DNA of 64,000 nucleotides from Paenibacillus rhizophilus (GTDB lineage: Bacteria; Bacillota; Bacilli; Paenibacillales; Paenibacillaceae), in contig NZ_RQPI01000004.1 of the NCBI RefSeq assembly GCF_003854965.1, positions 248,001 to 312,000 on the forward strand. The letters run 5' to 3'. This document shows, piece after piece, positions 15,425 through 24,055 of this stretch. Made by a program: the position numbers and the translations under genes. A model generated the notes under the pieces. It worked only from the letters and a program-made list of their open reading frames with translations. It made no database searches and had not been told where the DNA came from. Within the stretch, counting starts at the first letter, position 1; each line of letters starts with the position of its first letter.

Positions 15425-15488
15425 GAACTAACGGGTAACGATAGTTCAATAACCGAGCATAACCCCACCAACGAATGGTGGGGTTATG
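15425..15488. repeat. Palindrome plus 13-base hairpin (copy D)
   Basis: GAACTAACG-ggtaa-CGATAGTTC (15425-15447, one mismatch between arms) is followed by a perfect 13-base stem CATAACCCCACCA / TGGTGGGGTTATG (15458-15470, 15476-15488) with loop ACGAA. The order palindrome then hairpin matches copies A and B-C, but the second palindrome and the recombinase gene are missing. The hairpin has no T-run on either side strong enough to call it a simple terminator. Confidence 0.5.
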
Positions 15489-15536
15489 TATTATTTGGAA
15501 AACAATAAAGGAACATTATTTTAGAAAAGAGCCTTT

Positions 15537-16328
15537 TTAAAGGATGAATTTATCGATAACCTGCTTGACGCCGTCCTCGTTATTGCTTGCCGTTATATAG
15601 TTCGCAATCTCTTTCAGCGCCGGAATCGCATTGTCCATCGCTACGCCCAGACCGGCGGTCTCCAGCATTTCGTGGTCATTCCAGGAGTCGCCAACGGCGA
15701 TTGTCTCGGACAGGTCGCAGCCGAAATAATCTGCCAGAAATTCAAGCGCCAGCCCTTTCGTGCCTTCGCTGTGCATGATCTCGAGAAAGTGCGGCTTCGA
15801 TTTGGTAATGTGAACCTCGCTGCCGAGCAGTTCCCGGAGTTTGGGGGCCAGTTCGTCAAGGAAGTCTGGATCGTCGATAATCAGCAGCTTAGGTGTCTTG
15901 ATCGAGGCAAGCTTTTCCCAATCCGGTTCAATATAGTATTGGGTCTTGTTCAGCTCGGCATAATCAAGCAGCTTCTGGTTCTCCTCGCGGGAATACAGCT
16001 TGTCGTCAATATAGGTTTGCAGATGCAGGTCGTGTTCAATGCAATATTCAAAAACTTTATGAACCGCGTTCTGAGGCACATAGCGCTCGTACAGCACTTT
16101 CTCGTCAATCAGGTTCTTAACCAGGGAGCCCTGATACGTAATAATCGGCACGTTAAGCCCGGTCTGGCGGGCAATGGCCTGGGCGGATGCGTAGGCGCGT
16201 CCGGTGGCAAGCGTAACGACTACACCAGCGGCAACTGCCGCTTCCAGCGCCTGCTGTGTGGCGGGGGTTACTTCCTTGTCGTCATTGATCAGCGTATCGT
16301 CAATATCGATGGCAATCAGCTTGTACAT
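15537..16328 (-). CDS. Cof-type HAD-IIB family phosphatase
   Basis: A 263-residue cytoplasmic phosphatase of the haloacid dehalogenase superfamily, subclass IIB. Motif I DIDDTLINDD is at residues 7-16, motif II lies in VVTLATGRA, a motif III lysine precedes it in the cap end, and motif IV is VAVGDSWNDHEML. The cap domain lies between about 85 and 195. Relatives (YidA, YwpJ, YcsE) dephosphorylate sugar phosphates or FMN/PLP-type phosphates with loose specificity. The ATG at 16328 has TAAGGAGAGA upstream; the longer frame to 16433 is not supported by an RBS. Confidence 0.92.
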   Translation of the reverse strand: MYKLIAIDIDDTLINDDKEVTPATQQALEAAVAAGVVVTLATGRAYASAQAIARQTGLNVPIITYQGSLVKNLIDEKVLYERYVPQNAVHKVFEYCIEHDLHLQTYIDDKLYSREENQKLLDYAELNKTQYYIEPDWEKLASIKTPKLLIIDDPDFLDELAPKLRELLGSEVHITKSKPHFLEIMHSEGTKGLALEFLADYFGCDLSETIAVGDSWNDHEMLETAGLGVAMDNAIPALKEIANYITASNNEDGVKQVIDKFIL

Positions 16329-16426
16329 TCGGTTTCTCTCCTTAGTAAGTCCGCTGCTTGGGAAACGGACAATTTGACTAAATTGTATCCTAAAAATAAG
16401 GGGAGAACAATCGCGTAAATACGGAC

Positions 16427-16477
16427 TGGACAAAAGGAAAGAGGCTTGTTATACTGCGATAGCCGCACATTTGTTCG
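16427..16477 (+). promoter_or_regulatory. Promoter with SOS-like box before the DUF457 gene
   Basis: -35 TGGACA (16427-16432), 17 bases, -10 TATACT (16450-16455). Nine bases downstream is CGCACATTTGTTCG (16464-16477), one base away from the Gram-positive LexA consensus form CGAAC-N4-GTTCG. In enterobacteria the DUF457 protein YdjM is LexA-regulated. That parallel is suggestive but the lineages are distant. Confidence 0.5.
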
Positions 16478-16561
16478 CGTTTGTGAGAAATGGTGCTGTC
16501 CCGTTTAGAGGACGGCGCAGCCGTTTCTTCATAGCATCTTAGAAAGGGGCGTTGCATAGCG

Positions 16562-17275
16562 ATGATGGGCAAATCCCACCTGGTGATCAGCACCGGGGTC
16601 ACTCTGTCGGCCATGCAGCTGGCCGGCTGTCATATCACAGTTCCCGCCGTCGCCGTAGCGGCGCTCAGCTCGCTGCTGCCCGACATCGATGAACCGAATT
16701 CGCTGCTCGTACGCAAGGCTGTTCCCGCCTTTTTGCTGCGTGCGCTGCAGTTAACGTTAATCGCCGCCGCCGTTTTTCTTTATTTTGCGGATATTGCGCC
16801 ATATCCCTGGAATATCGTGCTGGCGCTGCTCATTGGCAGCGTGGCGTTTCTGCCGGGACGAAGGCTGCGCAAGCTCATCATGCTGCTGATCGCAGTAGGA
16901 CTGATCGCTTTTGGGAGCGCCTATGATCCGTGGAATACGATCGCCGGTTGTATTCTGGTCATTGCCGCGCTGGTTCCCCACAGGGGGCTGACCCATACCC
17001 TGTACGGCATGGCCGGGTGGACGGCGCTGCTTTATTTTGCCGGGAGGGGAATAGAAGGCGGGGACATCCTGTGGATTGCCGGCGGTCTGTCCTACGGGCT
17101 GCATCTGCTGGCGGACTCGCTCACCCAGCGGGGCATCACACCGCTGCCACCCCTGCCCTTTAAGCTTCGTCTGAAGCTGATGAGCACCGGCACGAAGAAG
17201 GGCGGGGCCGTTGAAGGCATCTGCGTGACGCTGACGCTGGTGCTGGTCGTCTTGACTTTTGTTGTTGGCCGTTAG
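16562..17275 (+). CDS. DUF457 (YdjM-like) membrane-bound metal-dependent hydrolase
   Basis: A 237-residue integral membrane protein of the YdjM/YfhP-type family annotated as metal-dependent hydrolases. Family marks are the start GKSHLVISTG, SSLLPDIDEPNSLL near 40-53, and PHRGLTHTLYG near 140-150, all with conserved His/Asp that could bind metal. Several hydrophobic segments follow (60-85, 95-130, 155-170, 220-237). Either of two adjacent ATG codons may be the start. A substrate is not established for the family. A decayed partial copy of this gene lies at 23.9 kb. Confidence 0.85.
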   Translation: MMGKSHLVISTGVTLSAMQLAGCHITVPAVAVAALSSLLPDIDEPNSLLVRKAVPAFLLRALQLTLIAAAVFLYFADIAPYPWNIVLALLIGSVAFLPGRRLRKLIMLLIAVGLIAFGSAYDPWNTIAGCILVIAALVPHRGLTHTLYGMAGWTALLYFAGRGIEGGDILWIAGGLSYGLHLLADSLTQRGITPLPPLPFKLRLKLMSTGTKKGGAVEGICVTLTLVLVVLTFVVGR

Positions 17276-17327
17276 CGGTTAGCTTTGGACCATTGAAGTT
17301 CCACAGGGTCGTCTAGCGCGAACTAAG

Positions 17328-17387
17328 GCGCGGAGAGCTTTTCATCGTCCGGATTCATCGGAACCTTGAAGCCCTCCGCGCTTTTTT
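17328..17387 (+). terminator. Rho-independent terminator after the DUF457 gene
   Basis: Stem GCGCGGAG (17328-17335) with CTCCGCGC (17374-17381) and a long loop, followed by six T. Downstream, a six-codon frame with good RBS (AAAGGAG, ATG 17426, stop 17446) precedes the sensor kinase gene; its meaning is unclear. Confidence 0.8.
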
Positions 17388-17518
17388 GTCAAAATAATTT
17401 GACTTTCTTTAAAGGAGCACAAATAATGAAACACAGCTTGAGTTGAGTGGATCAGTGAATGCTATGATTGAATGGAAGCCGGCGTACATTTTGCAAGCGC
17501 AATCAAGGGGAAGGTGGT

Positions 17519-19327
17519 ATGGGAGTGCGAAACGGTATATCGGAATGGTTCGGAAGACTGCCGATCCGCAGAAAGATCGTCCTTATATTTTTGCCGCTGA
17601 TCATTTTTCCCCTGCTGGCGCTTGGTCTGCTGTCCGGCGAAATGTTCAGCCGCTCGGTGATTGAGAAGACCAAGAACAACGTCCGGGACGAGTCCCGGCT
17701 CATTCTCTCGCAGATTGACTCCATTGTGAAAAACACGGAGAGCAGCGCAAATATCATGACGACCGATATCATCCGTCTCTATGATGAACGCTCGGCTTCG
17801 CCCGAGGCGATAGAAGAGGAAAAGTTCCATAATCTGATGGAGAGCCGTCTTTCCATTGACCTTGTGTTGTTTCCCGATGCGGACTCGGCCGTATTCGTTG
17901 ATGTAACCGGAAGGGTGTACTCGTCCTACCCTCCCCAAGAGAGCCGGGATAGGAGGGTATTATACAGCGGCCTGCCGGAAAAGGTAAAATTGATGGGCAG
18001 CTACGGCGTGGGCCGCTGGATGCCGGTGGAACGGCGGGATTTCATGGTAAGCGACCCCGCTGTTCCGGTGCTGACGCTGGGCAAGATCGTATTCAACCTG
18101 GATACCGGCAGCCAGCTGGGTACGCTGTTTGTCAATGTCAAGGAGACAACCTTCGCTTCGATTCTCCAGGTCATGGGCGAGAGCTCGTCTTCCAAGCAGT
18201 ATTATATTGTTGACGGCTCCGGCAGAATTGTCTCTTCGCCCAATGAACGGCTGCTGCTGACGCCGTTTGCGGCGAGTGTAGCTCCGGGCCTTCTGGAGCG
18301 TGAAGCTCCGGTTTCCGACATTGTCGGCTCGGGGGAGGGGAGCAGCCTGGCAACGCTTATCGCTTACGACAGGTTGAACTGGAAGCTGGTGAACATCGTT
18401 TCGCTTCAGACGCTGAACGGCGATATCCGCCGGAATTTTGCCCTGACTTTCGCATTCGGCGCCTTGTGTCTGCTGCTGTCGCTGCTGCTTGCGGGGAAGC
18501 TGTCCCAGATCATCGTGAATCCTTTGCTTCAAGTTACAAAGGCGATGCGAAAGGTGAAGGAGGGCGACATCAATGTCTCCTCGCCGGTGACGACGCAGGA
18601 CGAAACGGGGCTGATCGCCACGGTCTTCAATTCAATGGTGCAGCAGATCAAGGAGCTGCTTAAAGCCATAACCGAGGAACAGGGCCGTAAGCGGGAATAC
18701 GAGCTGGCCCTGATTCACGCGCAGATCAGGCCGCATTTTTTATATAATACGCTGGATACGATTTATGTTCTTAACGATTTGGGACTGAACGAGGAAGCTC
18801 GGGATACGACCAAGGCGTTGGCCGACTTCTACCGGGTGGTGCTGAGCAAGGGCAGTGAGCTGATACCGCTTGCAGACGAGATTGACAATGTCCGGGATTA
18901 TCTTAACATTATGCAAGTCCGCAACCCCGACGTGCTGCGCTATGAAATCGATATTCCGATTGAACTGGAGAACGTGATGGTGCCCAAGCTGTCGCTTCAG
19001 CCGCTGGTGGAGAATGCCATTTACCATGGTCTGAAGACCAAAGGCAGTCAGGGATTAATTGTCATCCGGGCAAGGAGAGACGGCGGCGATGCGGCGATTG
19101 CCGTTATAGATAATGGGGTAGGAATGTCGCCGGAGCAGGTGCTGCGGGTTACGCAGTTTACCTTCGGGAACGGCAAGCCCGCATCAATCGGAATATACAG
19201 TGTATACGAGCGTATCAAGCTCTATTTCGGCGAGCCGTACGGACTGACGGTGCGGAGCAAGCCGGGAGCAGGGACGATAATGGAAATGAAGGTGCCCGGA
19301 AAGGAGGGGAAGGATGGCAATGTATAA
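17519..19327 (+). CDS. YesM-like sensor histidine kinase (module 1)
   Basis: A 602-residue membrane histidine kinase. Membrane segment 1 is at about 20-40, an extracellular Cache-like sensor region spans about 45-290, membrane segment 2 is at about 300-325, and HAMP follows to about 375. The His_kinase box is IHAQIRPHFLYNTLD (phosphoacceptor His in RPHFLYN). The HATPase domain has ENAIYHG (N box) and DNGVGMS (G1). I start at ATG 17519, with AAGGGG eight bases upstream; a TTG 17 codons earlier lacks an RBS. It overlaps the response regulator by 14 bases. Such pairs control adjacent sugar transporters; the ligand is probably an extracellular oligosaccharide. Confidence 0.93.
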   Translation: MGVRNGISEWFGRLPIRRKIVLIFLPLIIFPLLALGLLSGEMFSRSVIEKTKNNVRDESRLILSQIDSIVKNTESSANIMTTDIIRLYDERSASPEAIEEEKFHNLMESRLSIDLVLFPDADSAVFVDVTGRVYSSYPPQESRDRRVLYSGLPEKVKLMGSYGVGRWMPVERRDFMVSDPAVPVLTLGKIVFNLDTGSQLGTLFVNVKETTFASILQVMGESSSSKQYYIVDGSGRIVSSPNERLLLTPFAASVAPGLLEREAPVSDIVGSGEGSSLATLIAYDRLNWKLVNIVSLQTLNGDIRRNFALTFAFGALCLLLSLLLAGKLSQIIVNPLLQVTKAMRKVKEGDINVSSPVTTQDETGLIATVFNSMVQQIKELLKAITEEQGRKREYELALIHAQIRPHFLYNTLDTIYVLNDLGLNEEARDTTKALADFYRVVLSKGSELIPLADEIDNVRDYLNIMQVRNPDVLRYEIDIPIELENVMVPKLSLQPLVENAIYHGLKTKGSQGLIVIRARRDGGDAAIAVIDNGVGMSPEQVLRVTQFTFGNGKPASIGIYSVYERIKLYFGEPYGLTVRSKPGAGTIMEMKVPGKEGKDGNV

Positions 19328-20516
19328 GGTGATGATAGCCGACGATGAGCCGCTGTTCCGTTATTACATGCGCAGCAAGCTGGACTGGAGCGGACACGGC
19401 TTTACGATCTGCTGCGAAGCCGCCAACGGCCGGGAAGCGCTGGAGGAGGCGAAACAGTACTTGCCCGATTTGGCGCTGATCGACATCAGCATGCCCTATA
19501 TGAACGGTTTGGAGCTGGCCGAGAAGCTGAAGGTGAATGTGCCCGGACTGCTGATCGTTTTCGTAACCGGCCATAATGAATTTGAATATGCGCAGAAGGC
19601 GGTCCGGCTGGGTGTCCACGATTATCTGCTCAAGCCGTTCGACCAGCGGGAGTTCGACTCCATGATGGGAAAAGTAAAAGAAACCCTGCGTCTTCGGGGG
19701 GGATTTACCCCATCGTATCGGGAAGCCGGAGGGAATGAGGCGTCTTTGCGTAACAATGTGAAGCAGGCAGCGCAGGAGGTCTTTGCGCTGTTCAATGAAG
19801 TCTCCTCCCCTTCCGGACAAGGAACTTCACCGGTTCGGCATGAGTTTCATCCGGGAACCCACGAAACGCTTCTCATGGCGCTGAAGATGCGCGATCATGA
19901 GGCCGCTATGGACGAAATTGGCCGGACAATCGCTCTGTTTCGGCTTCAGCGTACCGGGGACCGGTTTGCTTTTACCGTTCTGATGGGCTATGTCTCGTTA
20001 TGCCTGTCCTACGCGGGCGAAATCGGAATGAACCCGGAGAGCCTGTGGAAACCGGCGGCTTCGCCAGAGCAGCGTCTTCGGGAAATGTCCTCCTGGGAGG
20101 AGACAGAGGACTGGATTGCCGGCCTGTACCATAAGGTCATCGAGTACAGGCCGGACGCGCGTCCGTCCAAATCGTATAATTTATTTATGGCCGCCAAAGA
20201 TTATATTCACAGGAACTACTCCGATCCAGAGCTGACGGTGGATCAGGTTGCAAGCGGCATGTATGTTGATTCCAGCTATTTGCGCAAGGTATTCCGAAAG
20301 GAAGGGGCCATTGCCGTTCTCGATTATATCACCTATACGCGGATGAAGCAGGCCAAAGAGCTGCTGGCCGAAGGCAACGTCAAGCTGGCGGAAATCGCTG
20401 AAAAGGTAGGCTATGCCGACCCGAATTATTTCAGCAAAAGCTTTAAAAAGCATTACGGTATGCCTCCGTCGGAGTTCGAACAGCGGGAAATCCGCATTCG
20501 GCAGACCGGGAAATAG
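19314..20516 (+). CDS. YesN-like AraC-type response regulator (module 1)
   Basis: A 400-residue two-component regulator. The N-terminal receiver domain has the acidic pair in IADDEP, phosphoacceptor Asp57 (ALIDISMP) and the conserved Lys in YLLKPF. The C-terminal AraC/XylS domain (about 295-395) has two helix-turn-helix motifs ending in VGYADPNYFSKSFKKHYGMPPSEF. RBS AAGGAGGGG lies inside the end of the kinase gene. Its target is very likely the promoter of the solute-binding protein gene downstream, where an inverted repeat overlaps the -35 region. Confidence 0.94.
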   Translation: MAMYKVMIADDEPLFRYYMRSKLDWSGHGFTICCEAANGREALEEAKQYLPDLALIDISMPYMNGLELAEKLKVNVPGLLIVFVTGHNEFEYAQKAVRLGVHDYLLKPFDQREFDSMMGKVKETLRLRGGFTPSYREAGGNEASLRNNVKQAAQEVFALFNEVSSPSGQGTSPVRHEFHPGTHETLLMALKMRDHEAAMDEIGRTIALFRLQRTGDRFAFTVLMGYVSLCLSYAGEIGMNPESLWKPAASPEQRLREMSSWEETEDWIAGLYHKVIEYRPDARPSKSYNLFMAAKDYIHRNYSDPELTVDQVASGMYVDSSYLRKVFRKEGAIAVLDYITYTRMKQAKELLAEGNVKLAEIAEKVGYADPNYFSKSFKKHYGMPPSEFEQREIRIRQTGK

Positions 20517-20536
20517 TTGTCTAAAGGCTATCAAGG

Positions 20537-20562
20537 AGCGGTCCGCACTGGACCGCTTTTTA
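20537..20562 (+). terminator. Rho-independent terminator of the kinase-regulator pair
   Basis: Perfect stem AGCGGTCC (20537-20544) / GGACCGCT (20550-20557), loop GCACT, then TTTTTA. It separates the two-component genes from the transporter genes, which have their own promoter. Confidence 0.85.
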
Positions 20563-20587
20563 CGATTTCCCCCGCATTGTCCCGTAT

Positions 20588-20673
20588 ATTACCGATTATG
20601 CCCGGTTTAACCCTTATCGGTAATAGCGGGCTTCTCTATAATAAGAGACATCAACCAACTGGAAGCGCTAACA
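20588..20673 (+). promoter_or_regulatory. Transporter promoter: activator repeat, -10 and cre site
   Basis: A perfect 9-base inverted repeat, ATTACCGAT (20588-20596) and ATCGGTAAT (20616-20624), covers the -35 region. A perfect -10 TATAAT is at 20637-20642 with only a poor -35 (TTATCG), as expected for an activator-dependent promoter. Just downstream, TGGAAGCGCTAACA (20660-20673) fits the CcpA cre consensus, suggesting glucose repression by roadblock. Confidence 0.65.
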
Positions 20674-20732
20674 AAAAGCGGTTTCAGAATGAGGATAAAT
20701 TTTGAGAAGAAGAAAAAGAAAGGGGATTCAAT

Positions 20733-22058
20733 ATGAAACGGAAATATGTGAAAGCGCTTAGTGTACTAGCTGCTCTATCCCTGACGATATCGCTGACGGC
20801 TTGCGGAGGGAATAAATCGGACAATACAGCCTCCTCTGCAAACAGCGGCGGCGCGAACGACGGAACGAAGAAGATTCAAATTAAGATATATGCCCAGCAT
20901 TTTGACGAAGATACCTCTAAGCCTTTCGACTATGCGGTGGAAGAGCTGAAGAAAGAAATGCCGAATGTGGAAATTGTGCTGGATGAAGCGGTTCAGGACG
21001 GATACCAGAAATTGAAAACGTATGCTGCAACCGGTAACATGCCCGATATTTACGAGACGGATTGGACGACGCTCCAAACCTTTGCCAAATCCAAGAACGT
21101 GGAGCTGCTCGACAGTTATCCGGAAACCGCCGATTTCAAATCCAAGCTGAACACCGGTCTGGAATCCCGGCTTACCGCTCCGGACGGACATGTGTATGCT
21201 TTCCCTTATACGGGAATTGAGTTCCAGCTCCTATACTACAACAAGGATATCTTCCAAAAGGTCGGTATTCAGACGCCAATCAAAACGATCGATCAGTTGG
21301 CCGACGCCTCCAAAAAGCTGTCCGCCGCGGGCTACACGCCAATGGCTATATTCGCCAAGGAAAAATGGATTACGACCGCCTTCTACGCCGGATTGGTAAC
21401 CCGGGAAGACGCTAAAGGCTTCGGCGATCTGGAAGCGGGCAAACCAAACGCACTGCCTACGGCGTTTGTAACGGCTGCCGAGCAAATGAAGAAGCTGCAG
21501 GAAGCGGGCCTCTTCGACGCCAACGCCACCAACACCAACTATGACCAAGCTTCGTCCCAATTCTTTTCGGGCAAAGCGGCCATGTTCGTCAACGGGCAAT
21601 GGGAGATTTACAGCAGTACTGAGAAACTGGGCGACAAGGTGGACTGGATGTACTGGCCGGCCAAGGATGAAGCGACATACGACAGCAGCAAAGGCTTTAT
21701 CAACGGCGCGGGCTCTCCCGGCGGATTCTCGGTATCCCCAAGCAGCAAGAACAAGGAAACCGCTGTTAAAGTGGCAAGCTTCCTTGCGCAAAAATACAGC
21801 GAATACAAGTATTCCGTACTCGGCAGTCCCATCGTATCCGTTAAAGTTGATAAGCCAATGACCGGCGAAGTGCCCCCTATGATGAAGCGGATTGCGGATG
21901 AAGTTCTGCCGAATGTTAAGAGCTACGCTACAGCGGTCAACAATGTGCAGATTAAAAACGTTGTTGATGATAATACCCAGAACCTGCTGGTCAGCGGATT
22001 TACGGTGAAGCAATTTACAGATAATGTTAACCGCATTCTAGCCAAGGAGAATAAATAA
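20733..22058 (+). CDS. Extracellular sugar-binding lipoprotein (ABC importer, module 1)
   Basis: A 441-residue family 1 solute-binding protein (MalE-like). The signal peptide ends in the lipobox SLTAC (Cys near 25), followed by a Ser/Asn/Gly-rich linker. The mature part has the usual pattern of this family: DIYETDWTTLQTFA, YAFPYTGIEFQLLYYNKDIF and a GKAAMFVNGQWE segment. It has its own promoter with likely activator and cre sites. Two permease genes follow. The substrate is a carbohydrate, not identified; no ATPase gene is linked, so a shared MsmX-type ATPase is presumed. Confidence 0.92.
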   Translation: MKRKYVKALSVLAALSLTISLTACGGNKSDNTASSANSGGANDGTKKIQIKIYAQHFDEDTSKPFDYAVEELKKEMPNVEIVLDEAVQDGYQKLKTYAATGNMPDIYETDWTTLQTFAKSKNVELLDSYPETADFKSKLNTGLESRLTAPDGHVYAFPYTGIEFQLLYYNKDIFQKVGIQTPIKTIDQLADASKKLSAAGYTPMAIFAKEKWITTAFYAGLVTREDAKGFGDLEAGKPNALPTAFVTAAEQMKKLQEAGLFDANATNTNYDQASSQFFSGKAAMFVNGQWEIYSSTEKLGDKVDWMYWPAKDEATYDSSKGFINGAGSPGGFSVSPSSKNKETAVKVASFLAQKYSEYKYSVLGSPIVSVKVDKPMTGEVPPMMKRIADEVLPNVKSYATAVNNVQIKNVVDDNTQNLLVSGFTVKQFTDNVNRILAKENK

Positions 22059-22151
22059 CGGGTTTAAGAAAAGTCTGTTCGGAGCAGCCTGAGGCTTCCC
22101 TCTGGGGAAAACGGGGCTGATTTCTGAAAAAAAGGAGTGGAATCATACTGC

Positions 22152-23027
22152 ATGAACAGATATTTAAGCAATAAAAAAGCCATTGCGCTGTTTTTGCTTC
22201 CGGCCCTGCTAATCTATAGTGTCGTCATTATTTACCCGGTGCTCCAGACCGTATACCGAAGCTTCTTTAACTGGGACGGGCTGAGCACGGCAACCTGGAA
22301 CGGGCTTTCCAACTATAGAGATCTCTTGGAAGACCCTCTGCTTATTACTTCTCTTCGCAACGGCCTTCTCTTCGCGCTTGTGCTTGCGGTGTTTCAGATC
22401 GGACTGGGAACGGTGCTCGCACTGGCCTGCGCGGACCCGCGCATCAAGGGACGCAAGTTGCTGAAGACGTCCTATTTTATCCCGGTGGTGCTTTCCGTTA
22501 CCGTTGTCTGCCAATTGTGGATTGCCATGTACGATCCAACCAACGGGCTGATCAACCGCCTTTTTAACCTGCTGCATATTCCTTACCAGCAGAACTGGCT
22601 TACATCGCCGACCGTTTCCATTATTGCGATTGCGTTCGTCAATGCCTGGCAGTTCATGGGGTATCAGTTCAGCCTTCTGTACGCGGGCGTCAAGTCCATT
22701 CCCGAACAGTATATGGAAGCGGCTACGATCGACGGCTGCTCCAAATGGATGGCGCACCGCAAGGTGACCATTCCTCTGATGAAGGAAACCTACAAGTTCT
22801 GTCTGATCGTTGCGATTACCTCCGGAATCGGGGCGTTTGTGCAAATGCTGATTATGACAAGCGGCGGACCGGGAACGAGCAACTATACCCTGACATACAT
22901 GATTTACCGCTATGCCTTCATGGAAAGCAACTATGGCTATGCCTGCGCCGTTTCCGTCGTGTTGGTCAGCTTGTCCCTCTTGGCAACGGTTATCATTAAC
23001 AAGACGTTTGACCGGAAAGAAGCGTAA
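22152..23027 (+). CDS. Sugar ABC transporter permease, MalF/UgpA type (module 1)
   Basis: About 291 residues with six predicted membrane segments and the EAA loop (YMEAATIDGCSKWMAHRKVTI, landmark EAATIDG) that docks to the ATPase. I start at ATG 22152 (MNRYLSNKK), although the AAGGAG at 22132 is 14 bases away. The GTG at 22137 overlaps the RBS itself and seems worse. It partners the next gene to form the heterodimeric channel. Confidence 0.92.
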   Translation: MNRYLSNKKAIALFLLPALLIYSVVIIYPVLQTVYRSFFNWDGLSTATWNGLSNYRDLLEDPLLITSLRNGLLFALVLAVFQIGLGTVLALACADPRIKGRKLLKTSYFIPVVLSVTVVCQLWIAMYDPTNGLINRLFNLLHIPYQQNWLTSPTVSIIAIAFVNAWQFMGYQFSLLYAGVKSIPEQYMEAATIDGCSKWMAHRKVTIPLMKETYKFCLIVAITSGIGAFVQMLIMTSGGPGTSNYTLTYMIYRYAFMESNYGYACAVSVVLVSLSLLATVIINKTFDRKEA

Positions 23028-23060
23028 ATAGGGCGCTGTCCGGCAAGGAAGGAGTGCAAT

Positions 23061-23888
23061 ATGAATAAGCTGAGAGCGGTCCTGGTTCAGACTCCGCTAT
23101 GGATATATTTTGTTATTTCTGTCTACCCCCTGGTATGGATGATTTCTTATTCGCTCAAAAACAACGACGAGATTTTCGTTACCAATCCGTTTGGCTTTCC
23201 GACGCATTTCAGAATCGAGAATTATATTGCAGCCTGGTCGCAGTTCAATATTCCGCGCTATTTTATCAACAGCTTTATCGTCTCATCCGTTTCCACATTG
23301 CTGATTATTGTGCTGGCCCTGATGTTCTCATTCGCCATAGCGCGGATGCGCTGGAAGTTCCGCGAGAGCGTCAGATTGTATATGACAATCGGCATGTTCA
23401 TGCCTCTTCAGGTCATTATGATTCCCCTCGCCATTCTGGTTCGCGATTTCCATTTGACGAATACCTATGGCGCGCTGATCGTTCCCTATGTCGCCATCGG
23501 TTTGCCGTTCTCCTGCCTGATATTCTACGGCTTCATGAAAAGCATCCCCGGCGAACTGGAGGAATCGGCCTGCATGGACGGCGCGAATATTTACCGGATG
23601 TTTCTCCAGATCATCGTCCCGGTTGTAACTCCAGCCATCGCGACTGTTGCGATTTTCCAATTCTTAAGCAACTGGAACGAATTCATGCTTGCCTATATTC
23701 TGATTTCCGACGAAGCGATGAAGACGCTCCCGCTCGGTCTGCTCTTCTTCCAGGGGCAATACAGTACCGATTGGGGCGGCATGGGCGCGGTTATGACGAT
23801 TGCGAGTCTGCCGATGGTCATTGTCTATCTGTTCTTCAGCGAACAGGTCGAGAACGCTATGACGGTAGGCTCGGCTGTAAAAGGGTAA
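23061..23888 (+). CDS. Sugar ABC transporter permease, MalG/UgpE type (module 1)
   Basis: A 275-residue permease with six membrane segments and the EAA-type loop LEESACMDGANIYRMF. The good RBS AAGGAGTG precedes the ATG. The MalG-like C-terminus ends in VENAMTVGSAVKG, where the family typically has the phrase GAVKG. It is the last gene of module 1. Downstream come a DUF457 gene fragment and a strong terminator. Confidence 0.93.
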   Translation: MNKLRAVLVQTPLWIYFVISVYPLVWMISYSLKNNDEIFVTNPFGFPTHFRIENYIAAWSQFNIPRYFINSFIVSSVSTLLIIVLALMFSFAIARMRWKFRESVRLYMTIGMFMPLQVIMIPLAILVRDFHLTNTYGALIVPYVAIGLPFSCLIFYGFMKSIPGELEESACMDGANIYRMFLQIIVPVVTPAIATVAIFQFLSNWNEFMLAYILISDEAMKTLPLGLLFFQGQYSTDWGGMGAVMTIASLPMVIVYLFFSEQVENAMTVGSAVKG

Positions 23889-23936
23889 TCTTTCAGGGAC
23901 TCGTGAAGCCTAGCTTTATAATTCCTACGGTGAAAA

Positions 23937-24055
23937 ATGCTGGCGGCTGCCGCTTCCTCGCTGACAGCATTCGGCGGCACCTTTGATCCCTGGAACGCGA
24001 TAACCGGGTGTGTTCTGGTAATAGCCGTGCTGGTGCTCCACCGCGGTTTCATAAT
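23937..24055 (+). pseudogene. Fragment of a DUF457 (YdjM-like) gene
   Basis: The frame here reads AFGGTFDPWNAITGCVLVI followed by AVLVLHRG. It aligns with residues about 120-145 of the intact DUF457 protein at 16562-17275 (AFGSAYDPWNTIAGCILVI, then AALVPHRG). DNA similarity is also visible (DPWN to HRG). Nothing of the rest of the gene remains, so this is a relic of a second copy. Confidence 0.65.

Noticed and set aside
7175..15536. Prophage or integrative conjugative element
   Set aside because: Despite a tyrosine recombinase and lower G+C, there are no phage structural, replication, excisionase or conjugation genes and no flanking att duplications at a tRNA gene.
15672..16418. 248-codon plus-strand frame opposite the Cof-type HAD gene
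   Set aside because: Antisense shadow of a gene with all HAD motifs; no RBS or motif of its own.
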